Shown: in pieces, positions 1 to 7,182 of the stretch
Position numbering within the stretch: position 1 is the first letter of the stretch
Layout: the number at the start of each line of letters is the position of its first letter
The notes under the pieces: generated by a model
Seen by the model: only the letters and a program-made list of their open reading frames with translations
Told to the model about the DNA's origin: nothing
Database searches by the model: none
DNA from: Bradyrhizobium sp. CCGE-LA001
Lineage (GTDB): Bacteria > Pseudomonadota > Alphaproteobacteria > Rhizobiales > Xanthobacteraceae
Assembly: GCF_000296215.2 (NCBI RefSeq)
Contig: NZ_CP013949.1
Coordinates: 6,007,501-6,071,500, forward strand
Length of the DNA stretch: 64,000 bases
Direction of reading: 5' to 3'
Made by a program: the position numbers and the translations under genes

Positions 1-1
1 T

Positions 2-91
2 CGCGAGATGGGTGGAGCTGCGCGCCTCAACTTCGACCATCGTGCCTTGATGAATGCATTCCCGATCGACCTCTGGAGCGGAAAGAGCTGA
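2..91 (+). CDS. C-terminal end of an upstream gene (partial)
   Basis: An open frame runs in from the left edge and stops with TGA at 89-91, giving 29 residues that include NFDHRALMNAFPIDLWSG. The stop lies one base before the ATG of the next gene at 93, which fits translational coupling in an operon. The tail is too short to assign a family. A polysaccharide gene is likely from context only. Two other frames are also partly open here, so the call is tentative. Confidence 0.4.
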   Translation, partial: REMGGAARLNFDHRALMNAFPIDLWSGKS

Positions 92-92
92 C

Positions 93-1208
93 ATGGCCAA
101 GCGCCTCCGCGTGGCCATCTACGCGCCGCATTTTGCAGAATATTCCTACCGGCTCGCAGCGGGATTGGCGCACCATTGCGACGTCCGCCTGGTGCTCAAC
201 CGCAAGGACGCCAACCAGCAATGGGAACTTGCAGATATCGCCGTGACTGCGCCCTTCGAGACGCGGATCCGCGACCTCAGCCTTCGCCGTGGCGGCGCGA
301 TCGGCATCCCCGCGTCCTTCCTCGACATCATATCGTTTCGTCCGGACGTGATTCATTGTCACGAAGTTCCGGAGATCTACACGTCCAGGCTGATCCAGCT
401 GCTCCGCCCGCTCGGCATTCCCCTGGTCCTGACGGTTCACGATGCGATTCCACATTCGGAGGGCGGCTCCGGCACCTCGGCCCGTGAGGATGCCTGGCGC
501 GAGCGCATGCGCGCGGCCGCTTCTGTCGTCACGACGCATGGTGAGAGTTGTATTGCCGATTTTCGGCGCGCTTCTCCCGGCTTCAAGGGCGACACGGTTT
601 CCAGCATGCACGGCGTGCTCATGGTTCCGCCAGCCAAGGCCGCGCCCACCGCGCCGGAAGCAGCTCGGATCCTGTTTTTTGGGCGGATGTGGGCCTACAA
701 GGGCCTCGACGTGTTCATCGATGCGATCGACATATTGGTCCGGCGCGGCGTTGCGCATGAGGCGATCGTCGCCGGCCGCGGCCCCGAGATGACGCGGCTC
801 GGCGCGCGGATGGAGGCGATGCCGACCATCAAGACGATCAACGCCTATATTTCGCCTGCGGAGACTGGACGGTTGTTTCAATCCGCAACCGTGGTTGCCC
901 TGCCCTATAAGGATGCAACGCAGAGCGGCGTGCTTGCATCCGCCTATGGCAATTCCCGGCCCGTCGTTGCCAGCGCCACCGGCGGCATCCCTGATGTCGT
1001 GACGGACGGCGTCAACGGCCTATTGGTACCTCCGGGCGACGCCAACGCACTCGCCGATGCACTCGAACGCGTGCTGACCTCGAAGCCTCTTGTCGCGACA
1101 TTGACCGAGGGCGCGCGGCAGACTGCGGCTGGCCTATTGAACTGGGATCGTATCGCCGAACAGCTCCTCGGCTCTTATTACAAGCTCGCCGCACGCATTG
1201 TGAGCTGA
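93..1208 (+). CDS. GT4-family glycosyltransferase
   Basis: A 371-residue cytoplasmic GT-B glycosyltransferase, expected to move a sugar from a nucleotide donor to a lipid-linked oligosaccharide. The N-terminal half begins RLRVAIYAPHFAEYSYRLA. The C-terminal donor half has FGRMWAYKGLDVFIDA near residues 195-210, then PYKDATQSGVLASAYG and VVASATGGIPDVV, the usual GT4 nucleotide-sugar site. The ATG at 93 is preferred over an in-frame ATG at 54, because GGAGCGGAAAGAG precedes it and the family's first beta strand starts right after it. The donor sugar cannot be read from sequence. The gene faces the acyltransferase operon convergently. Confidence 0.85.
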   Translation: MAKRLRVAIYAPHFAEYSYRLAAGLAHHCDVRLVLNRKDANQQWELADIAVTAPFETRIRDLSLRRGGAIGIPASFLDIISFRPDVIHCHEVPEIYTSRLIQLLRPLGIPLVLTVHDAIPHSEGGSGTSAREDAWRERMRAAASVVTTHGESCIADFRRASPGFKGDTVSSMHGVLMVPPAKAAPTAPEAARILFFGRMWAYKGLDVFIDAIDILVRRGVAHEAIVAGRGPEMTRLGARMEAMPTIKTINAYISPAETGRLFQSATVVALPYKDATQSGVLASAYGNSRPVVASATGGIPDVVTDGVNGLLVPPGDANALADALERVLTSKPLVATLTEGARQTAAGLLNWDRIAEQLLGSYYKLAARIVS

Positions 1209-1225
1209 GCGCCAGCGGCGGTCCC

Positions 1226-2314
1226 TCAAACCGATTGCTCGATCTGCGGCCGAAAGAACATGCCGCGGATCGCGCCGTCCAACAGGCGCCTCAGCCTCAC
1301 CTCGATCAGTTCATAAGTGATCGCACTCGCAACGAGTGACATCACCAGCCCGAGCGCGATGAAGGCAGCCCATAGCAGCCAGCGGTCAACGCCGGCGGCG
1401 ACCAGCTTCAGGCCGATCACCTGCAGGGGGAAGAGCACGAAGGGATGCACGAGATAGAGGCTGTAGCTGATCTTGCCGATATATTGGAGCGCCGGCGTGC
1501 TCAGCGCCCTGCCGAGGCCTGATTCCGGGGCCAGCACCATGCCGAACAGCAAAAATCCGGGAATGAGCCCGACGAATGGGTGAAACAGCATGAGGCTCGC
1601 ATACAGGGCGACGCCGCAGGCGAGGCCCGCGAGCAGCCCGAGGCGTCCGGGAATGGAGATGCGAAACCCGGTCGCGCTGAACAGCATGCCGATGCAGAAG
1701 AATGCGGTGATCGGCCAGCGCATCAGGCAAGCCACACCCAGCAGGATCAAGGGCGCCGCCAGCAGCCGGCCCCCGAGGCGCCACATCGAGAATGTCAGCG
1801 CAAACCAGATGTAGAACGCCCACTCATAGGTCAACGTCCAGGCATTCTGCTGGGCGATGGGCAGGCCGAGCGCGTCCTGCACGAAGAACAGGTTGGCCGC
1901 GAAGATCCCGAGATAGCTCGTCAGATCGATCCCGCGAAAGAACTTGTAGGCCACGATCGGCCCGATCGCGAACAGCGCAAGATGCAGGACGACGAACACC
2001 GGCATGATGCGCAGGACGCGGTCGTAGAAGAACCGCGACAGCGAGCCGTGCCGCACGAGGCTTGCAGGTATCAGGAAGCCGCTGATCATGAAGAACAGTT
2101 CGACGCCGTGACCGCCGACATTGATCACCGATTGCAGCCAAAGCCAGAGCGGCGGCAGGAAGCCAGGATTGGGGATGTCGTACATGCCTGCCTTCGGCAT
2201 GTCGTAGAAATGATCCATCAGCACGCTCAGCGCCGCGATGGCGCGAAGACCCTGGACCGAAGGAACGAACGATCCATCATAGGCGACGCCGGGCTGGTGC
2301 GGTGCCTTGATCAC
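1226..2314 (-). CDS. Acyltransferase-3 family membrane protein (first of three)
   Basis: A 362-residue polytopic inner-membrane protein of the acyltransferase-3 family, which O-acylates (often acetylates) sugars of surface glycans. The N-terminus has LRAIAALSVLMDHF, the family's conserved arginine followed ten residues later by histidine. Next comes FMISGFLIPASL, then about nine more hydrophobic helices. The start is a GTG at 2314 whose GTGA overlaps the stop of the upstream acyltransferase, so the two genes are coupled. A longer frame beginning at 2767 would run through the neighbour and is rejected. This is the last gene of a four-gene minus-strand operon. The acceptor sugar is unknown. Confidence 0.85.
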   Translation of the reverse strand: MIKAPHQPGVAYDGSFVPSVQGLRAIAALSVLMDHFYDMPKAGMYDIPNPGFLPPLWLWLQSVINVGGHGVELFFMISGFLIPASLVRHGSLSRFFYDRVLRIMPVFVVLHLALFAIGPIVAYKFFRGIDLTSYLGIFAANLFFVQDALGLPIAQQNAWTLTYEWAFYIWFALTFSMWRLGGRLLAAPLILLGVACLMRWPITAFFCIGMLFSATGFRISIPGRLGLLAGLACGVALYASLMLFHPFVGLIPGFLLFGMVLAPESGLGRALSTPALQYIGKISYSLYLVHPFVLFPLQVIGLKLVAAGVDRWLLWAAFIALGLVMSLVASAITYELIEVRLRRLLDGAIRGMFFRPQIEQSV

Positions 2315-3417
2315 TCTGCGGCACCCTGGGTGCTGAGGGCCGGTTCGAGCACGACCGGCCTTCTTCGCGCAGAGCGGAACCTCTGCCCGAAGGAAATGCT
2401 GGGCTTCTCGATGAAGGCGAATGTCATCCAGCTGACGAGGATCGACAACGCCAGGATCACGGCCAGGAAGATCGACCATCCCAGCGGCCCGTCGCCGAAC
2501 CAAAAGAGGCGATGGATGACGACGATCGCAAACGGCGACATCAGGTAGACCGAGTAGCTGATCACGCCGACGAACGCCATCGGGCGCCAGGCCATTCGCT
2601 CGCCGAACACGGCAAAGCCGATGAAGACCAGCGCCGCGCAGATATAGGCCGATCCGATCGAATAGCTGTAGAAGAAATTCTCGTGATACTCGCCGCCGAA
2701 CCGGCGGTCGGACAGGGTGGCGGCGAAGATAGCATACAGAACCGTGCAGACGGCCACATGGGTCCATCGCAGCTTGCCACCAATGACGGTGTCGCGGATG
2801 ATCTTGCCCAGGAACATCGCCGACAGGTTCAACCCCACCTCCATCACCGAGGAGACTGCCCTGCTCTCAACGAAGAGTGCAGCTGTGGTTCCGACCAGCG
2901 CGGCGGCAACGACGATGGTCACCGCCGTGAAGCGCTGGTTCAAGAGTCCCATCGCAAAGAGAATGGTGCATCCGACATAGAACAAGAGCTCGATCGCCAG
3001 GGTCCAGTAGAACACCCAGAGGTTCGGAACGTTCACGAACGTTTGCAACATCGTCACGTTCGCGGCGATCTGCCCCAGCGGATAACTCTTCGAATCCAGC
3101 AGCTGCATCAACACGAGCCCGACCACCATCGAGGTCCAATAAGCCGGATAGAGCCGGAAGAAGCGGCTGATCGTAAAATCGCGCACCGGCGTGGCGCTGT
3201 CCGGGAAGCTGAACGGAATGACGAAGCCGCTCACGAAGAAGAACAACACGACGCCGAACCGGCCAAAGTTCATGTAGTAGCCGAATATGTCATGGAGGGG
3301 TCCGTAAAAGACACCAGTCGGATGCTTTTCCAGAATGACCTCGAAGACGTGCTGGACCAGGACGGCCAGTACGGCAATGCCGCGCAGCGTATCGATGAAT
3401 GCGAGCCGTTTATGCAT
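2311..3417 (-). CDS. Acyltransferase-3 family membrane protein (second of three)
   Basis: A 368-residue multi-pass acyltransferase-3 protein. It starts MHKRLAFIDTLRGIAVLAVL and carries the R-x10-H signature (LRG...VQH) in the first helix. FFFVSGFVIPFSF and WTLAIELLFYVGC, typical of this family, follow. The predicted role is O-acylation of a polysaccharide repeat unit using an acyl donor from the cytoplasm. The gene starts 9 bases after the end of the Wzy-like gene and overlaps the next acyltransferase by 4 bases. With two further family members in the same operon, the product probably carries several acyl decorations or at least several acceptor positions. Confidence 0.87.
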   Translation of the reverse strand: MHKRLAFIDTLRGIAVLAVLVQHVFEVILEKHPTGVFYGPLHDIFGYYMNFGRFGVVLFFFVSGFVIPFSFPDSATPVRDFTISRFFRLYPAYWTSMVVGLVLMQLLDSKSYPLGQIAANVTMLQTFVNVPNLWVFYWTLAIELLFYVGCTILFAMGLLNQRFTAVTIVVAAALVGTTAALFVESRAVSSVMEVGLNLSAMFLGKIIRDTVIGGKLRWTHVAVCTVLYAIFAATLSDRRFGGEYHENFFYSYSIGSAYICAALVFIGFAVFGERMAWRPMAFVGVISYSVYLMSPFAIVVIHRLFWFGDGPLGWSIFLAVILALSILVSWMTFAFIEKPSISFGQRFRSARRRPVVLEPALSTQGAAE

Positions 3418-3426
3418 CGTCCGTTC

Positions 3427-4764
3427 TCACCTGCTTCCGCTCGCCGCCGGTGCGTCCGGGCGGAAGCCTTCCAATGGCGGCATCGGTGGCCGCATAATGA
3501 TTGGCACGGCGTCACCTGCCCGCGCGAAGGTCGCACGCCGCGAGAACACGTCGCTGAAGCTCAACGCGATGATGAGCAGGCCGGACGCCGGACCGTAGTT
3601 CAGGACTGTGATCGTGAACAAGTTGACGACGAAGATCAGCGTCAGCTTGTAGACGTCGGTCGCTGCGAACGTCGCCCGGAACACCATCACCATGAATGCG
3701 ACGAACGGGAGACCGAACATCAGGTACGTGCCGATGTAGAAATTGTCGACAGGAACCCAGAAATGCGCAAGCGGCGAGAACAGCTTCTGCGGATAGTTGA
3801 AGCAGCCCGCCCCGCAGCCGGTGATCAGACCAATGGGCATGAGTTGGTTCATGTAGACGAACGGCAGCTGCCAGCTGTTGTTGATGCGATCGACGATGCT
3901 GAACAGAGTCGTGTGCGGCACCGCGGCGGTACCGGAGGCAAATACGATCATGAAGAACGGCACGAGGATGGCGGAAAACGACCACAGCGCAAGGGTCCGA
4001 ATCGCGGGAAAGCGCGACTTCTCCGGCAACATCCGCACGAACACCAGCAGAATCAAGTAGATCACGAGGACGATCATGGTCGTCTTGCTGGTCGTCAGAC
4101 GGATAATGTAGACCGCGAGAGAGCCGTACAGAAGGCACCACGTCGTGCTCTTGCGGATCGACGTAATTGCGAAGGACACGAGTATGAAGAAGGCCGCCAT
4201 AGTACTTTCGGCAGCAAAGCCGGTGAGACGCTGATCGTCACCCCCATAGGCCCACCATAGGCGGCCCGCCTCACGAACGGCGCCGAAGGACTCATATTTG
4301 TAGCCGACCCAGGGCATGAGATAGAATTTCGTCAGCAGCACGCCGATCAGCGAGAGGTAGAACGTCGCGGCGATGATCGACAGCAACTTCTTGTAGGAGC
4401 CTAGACTGGTGTCGCAGAAACAAAATCCGACGAACACCGGGAGCATCATCTTAAACGACGACATCGCCGCGTTGACCGTTCCCAGCATGAAGTAGCCGAG
4501 CACCAGCGACAGCGTGATCTGCACAAGGACAACTGCGGCCAGGACACTGCGATTGCGCAAGATACAATGCACGATGAACTGGGCGAGGCACAGAAGCGCA
4601 ATGCCATCTGGCACGAACCAAAGCGCGTCCAGATGCATGATGCTGGTGTAGTACCGCATCAAACCACCGAAGGCGTCCCGCACCAGATAGGCTGCGAGCG
4701 CGATCGCCTCGATGTTGAGGCTGATCAGCGTGATCCGTCGGGTTTGCAGCGCGAAGGTGCTCAT
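3427..4764 (-). CDS. Wzy-like polysaccharide polymerase candidate
   Basis: A 445-residue inner-membrane protein with about ten to twelve hydrophobic helices and a larger periplasmic loop around residues 265-330 (ASGTAAVPHTTLFSIVDRIN, NSWQLPFVYMNQ, GCGAGCFNYPQKLF). This topology and the operon position between acyltransferases suggest a Wzy-type polymerase joining lipid-linked repeat units in the periplasm. Wzy proteins share little sequence, so the call rests on shape and context. Spacing to the flanking genes is only 7 and 9 bases. A polysaccharide transporter is the main alternative. Confidence 0.6.
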   Translation of the reverse strand: MSTFALQTRRITLISLNIEAIALAAYLVRDAFGGLMRYYTSIMHLDALWFVPDGIALLCLAQFIVHCILRNRSVLAAVVLVQITLSLVLGYFMLGTVNAAMSSFKMMLPVFVGFCFCDTSLGSYKKLLSIIAATFYLSLIGVLLTKFYLMPWVGYKYESFGAVREAGRLWWAYGGDDQRLTGFAAESTMAAFFILVSFAITSIRKSTTWCLLYGSLAVYIIRLTTSKTTMIVLVIYLILLVFVRMLPEKSRFPAIRTLALWSFSAILVPFFMIVFASGTAAVPHTTLFSIVDRINNSWQLPFVYMNQLMPIGLITGCGAGCFNYPQKLFSPLAHFWVPVDNFYIGTYLMFGLPFVAFMVMVFRATFAATDVYKLTLIFVVNLFTITVLNYGPASGLLIIALSFSDVFSRRATFARAGDAVPIIMRPPMPPLEGFRPDAPAASGSR

Positions 4765-4771
4765 GCCCGGC

Positions 4772-6007
4772 TCAATTGCTCAGCCGCGCCGACCGGGCGG
4801 TGGATGGCGCGAAATCCGGGGAGCTTCCAAGTACATTTCGCAGAAGCTTGCCGCCGGGAATCTCGACATAGAGATAGGTGAAGTGCGAAACCGCCAGCAC
4901 AGCGGCCAGTGAGACGACGAGATTCAGCGTAGCCGGCAGGCCTGCCCAGCTCGAATCCAGGGCGGCGATTCGGCCCGCCCCCACGGCCCGCACGAAATAT
5001 TCGGCCATTAGCACCACGAGCGCGTGCACCATATAGATGGAGTAGGACCGGCGGCCGAGCCAGACCAGCGGCTGGGCCACCAGCATCCGGGGCACCAGCA
5101 GCGCGTCCGGAAAGGCCAGCAGGCTGCCCAGGAAGATCGCGAACATGACTGGTGCAAGGAACGTCGCCGCAGGATTGGTCTCCGCCAGGGACACCAGAGC
5201 GACGCTTGCGATCATGACGACGAATTGCAACGCGCCCTGTACGGCTGGGGCCGGTTTGGCCGGGAGACGATCGACGATCCTCACCATCAACACGCCTAAG
5301 AAAAATCCGACGAAGCAGCGCAGAAGACCGAAGTCCGTCTGAAGCTCGAGGCTCTTCTTTTCGAGCACGAAGATGATGAAGACCAGACTTCCGACCGCGA
5401 GCAACCCGGAGAGGACATAAAACCACGACAGCGAGCGCATGCGCAGAGCAAGCAGAACGATCAGTCCAAACGCCAGATAGGTGTAGAACTCGACACTGAT
5501 GCTCCAACTCGGCGCGTTCCAGCTGAGATAGTCGATGAAGCCCATAGAATGCAGCAGCAGAACATTGAGGCCGAACGAATAGGCGTTGTTCACCTCGAAA
5601 GCCGTCGGGGCGGCGACCACGACGCCCGCCATGACCAGACCGATGCGCAGCAGGCGAAAGAGGAGGTTTGCGAGCAGCATGACGATATGCAGCGGGTAGA
5701 CTCGCGCCAGGCGCCGTATCATGAATTCGCGCAGCGAGAAGCGCGTAAAATCGTTCTCGATGTAGCTCAATGCCATGACCATTCCGCTGAGAACAAAGAA
5801 CAGATCGACCAACAACCATGCACTCCTGAAGAAGGAGCAGTCGATCCAGGCGTTGTGCGGGAATGCCGCCAGAAATGTCGGCATCAGCAGCAGATGGTGG
5901 ATCACCACCGAAGTCGCGGCGATCCCCCGGATACTGTCAAGCGGCTGGACATGCGCCTTCTCACGATGAACCAACTCCGTCACATCAACATTCCGTGGCT
6001 GTTGCAT
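4772..6007 (-). CDS. Acyltransferase-3 family membrane protein (third of three)
   Basis: A 411-residue multi-pass acyltransferase-3 protein with an N-terminal cytoplasmic tail of about 20 residues. LDSIRGIAATSVVIHHLLL follows and carries R-x10-H. Further family marks are LFFVLSGMVMALSY and SISVEFYTYLAFGLIVLL, and a late helix pair around WLGRRSYSIYMVHALVVL. It is the first gene of the minus-strand operon that continues into the Wzy-like gene and two more acyltransferases. Its promoter must lie in the long gap to the right. The likely role is acylation of the glycan built by this locus. Confidence 0.87.
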   Translation of the reverse strand: MQQPRNVDVTELVHREKAHVQPLDSIRGIAATSVVIHHLLLMPTFLAAFPHNAWIDCSFFRSAWLLVDLFFVLSGMVMALSYIENDFTRFSLREFMIRRLARVYPLHIVMLLANLLFRLLRIGLVMAGVVVAAPTAFEVNNAYSFGLNVLLLHSMGFIDYLSWNAPSWSISVEFYTYLAFGLIVLLALRMRSLSWFYVLSGLLAVGSLVFIIFVLEKKSLELQTDFGLLRCFVGFFLGVLMVRIVDRLPAKPAPAVQGALQFVVMIASVALVSLAETNPAATFLAPVMFAIFLGSLLAFPDALLVPRMLVAQPLVWLGRRSYSIYMVHALVVLMAEYFVRAVGAGRIAALDSSWAGLPATLNLVVSLAAVLAVSHFTYLYVEIPGGKLLRNVLGSSPDFAPSTARSARLSN

Positions 6008-6584
6008 CGCAGCAGTGTGTATCAGGTCTCGCGCGTGTTCAATCTCTGCAATCGCGGACTGGCATTCGATGCATGACGCCCGACGATAATTTCAAAGCTC
6101 GCAGATCATTCGGACATGCCAGCGCCAAGTTCATGCCACTTTTCATCCGACGCGCGCCTGCTTCGCCGGGCAAGCTGATCCGGATGTGATGATTGCGAGT
6201 ATTTGCGCGCAAAGTATGCGCGAAATTCGGCGCTGTTGCGATCAATGCCCTTCGCAGCACATTGATCTATGTGCGTGCAGATGTCGCACAAAAAATCCTC
6301 TCTCACGAAGGGAACAATGAGCGCGCCTCACCACTTGTGTCGGTTTTGCGACGAGAGGACGCGCGATTGCCCGATATGTCTTCAGGTTGCAACATTCATG
6401 AGCGCGAAATGCCGCTCTCGCAGGCATTGTAAATCGTACTTCTGCAACCGAAGACGAACGAAGGGGGCACCGCCATTCGTTTTGTCGACGTCTCTGCATC
6501 AGCTTTTGCGTCGCACAAAAAGATGACACAGTTACCTGCCAAGTTTCGTGTGTTCTCCTATTGCAACAGAAGCAAGGAACACGG
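6008..6584. promoter_or_regulatory. Divergent non-coding region between two polysaccharide transcription units
   Basis: About 580 bases lie between the leftward acyltransferase operon and the rightward secreted-protein/kinase pair. No convincing gene is visible. The stretch holds an exact 12-base direct repeat, GTCGCACAAAAA, at 6283-6294 and 6510-6521, and the short palindrome GTTGCAAC near 6384. It must contain promoters for both directions. The repeats are possible regulator sites, but no known operator was recognised. Confidence 0.45.
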
Positions 6585-7151
6585 ATGGGCCGCGGACTAA
6601 CACGTCGTCATGCGCAGCCGCGATGGCTAGCGATTGTCTCGATCGGTTCTGCGCTGATCGTTTCGAGCGCCGGTGCTTGCCGTGCGCAGTGCGTCGAATT
6701 CTCGGACCGAGCCTCGCAACTCGAGCTCGACACCTTCGTGAAGTCGCCCTCCTCGCTCCTGGAGCGTTTGCGCAATGACAAGGAGAAGTTGCGGTATTGG
6801 CTCGCGCGCTATGTCGCCACGAATCCGTCGGTGCTGCCTTCCGTGCAGACGCTCATCTCGGCCGCGGCCTCAACCGACCGCTCGTCCATCGGCGCTGCGC
6901 TGCGCATTGCCGAAGCACGTTGCACGTCAACCAAGCCGGACGCCTCGCGCAAGATCAGGGATTTCGTGCAGCGGATCGGTGATCTCAACGTGCAGGCCGG
7001 TTATTCCGGCGCAGGAGACGACAGCTCCAGCGTCCAGGTCCAATCGCAAAGCAAGGGGCCAGCACAGCCGGCCCGAAGTGGCGCCCTGCTCGAGGGCGAG
7101 TGGAAGACCAAGCTGGCCAATCCATTCAAGCCCGTCCCCCTTCCGAATTGA
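6585..7151 (+). CDS. Secreted partner protein of the adjacent Wzc-type kinase (copy 1)
   Basis: A 188-residue exported protein. The start at 6585 has AAGGAA just upstream, and a signal peptide follows (hydrophobic core LAIVSIGSALIVSS, probable cleavage near CRAQ). The mature part is mainly helical, with FVKSPSSLLERLRNDKEKL, then PSVLPSVQTLISAAASTD and IAEARC, and a low-complexity Ser/Gln tail. By eye it aligns with the protein at 34992-35609, and both sit directly before a Wzc-type gene. It is co-transcribed with the gene at 7183 (31-base gap). No named family was recognised. A periplasmic helper of polymer length control or export is inferred from context. Confidence 0.75.
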   Translation: MGRGLTRRHAQPRWLAIVSIGSALIVSSAGACRAQCVEFSDRASQLELDTFVKSPSSLLERLRNDKEKLRYWLARYVATNPSVLPSVQTLISAAASTDRSSIGAALRIAEARCTSTKPDASRKIRDFVQRIGDLNVQAGYSGAGDDSSSVQVQSQSKGPAQPARSGALLEGEWKTKLANPFKPVPLPN

Positions 7152-7182
7152 TCCATGATCGTCAAAGGCAGCGAATTAGCAC

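Noticed and set aside
2315..2767. N-terminal extension of the first acyltransferase
   Set aside because: It would run through the neighbouring acyltransferase in another frame; the GTG at 2314 with its GTGA overlap is the natural start.
2512..4260. Long plus-strand open frame (582 residues)
   Set aside because: It is opposite an acyltransferase gene and the Wzy-like gene; it has an antisense composition and no family.
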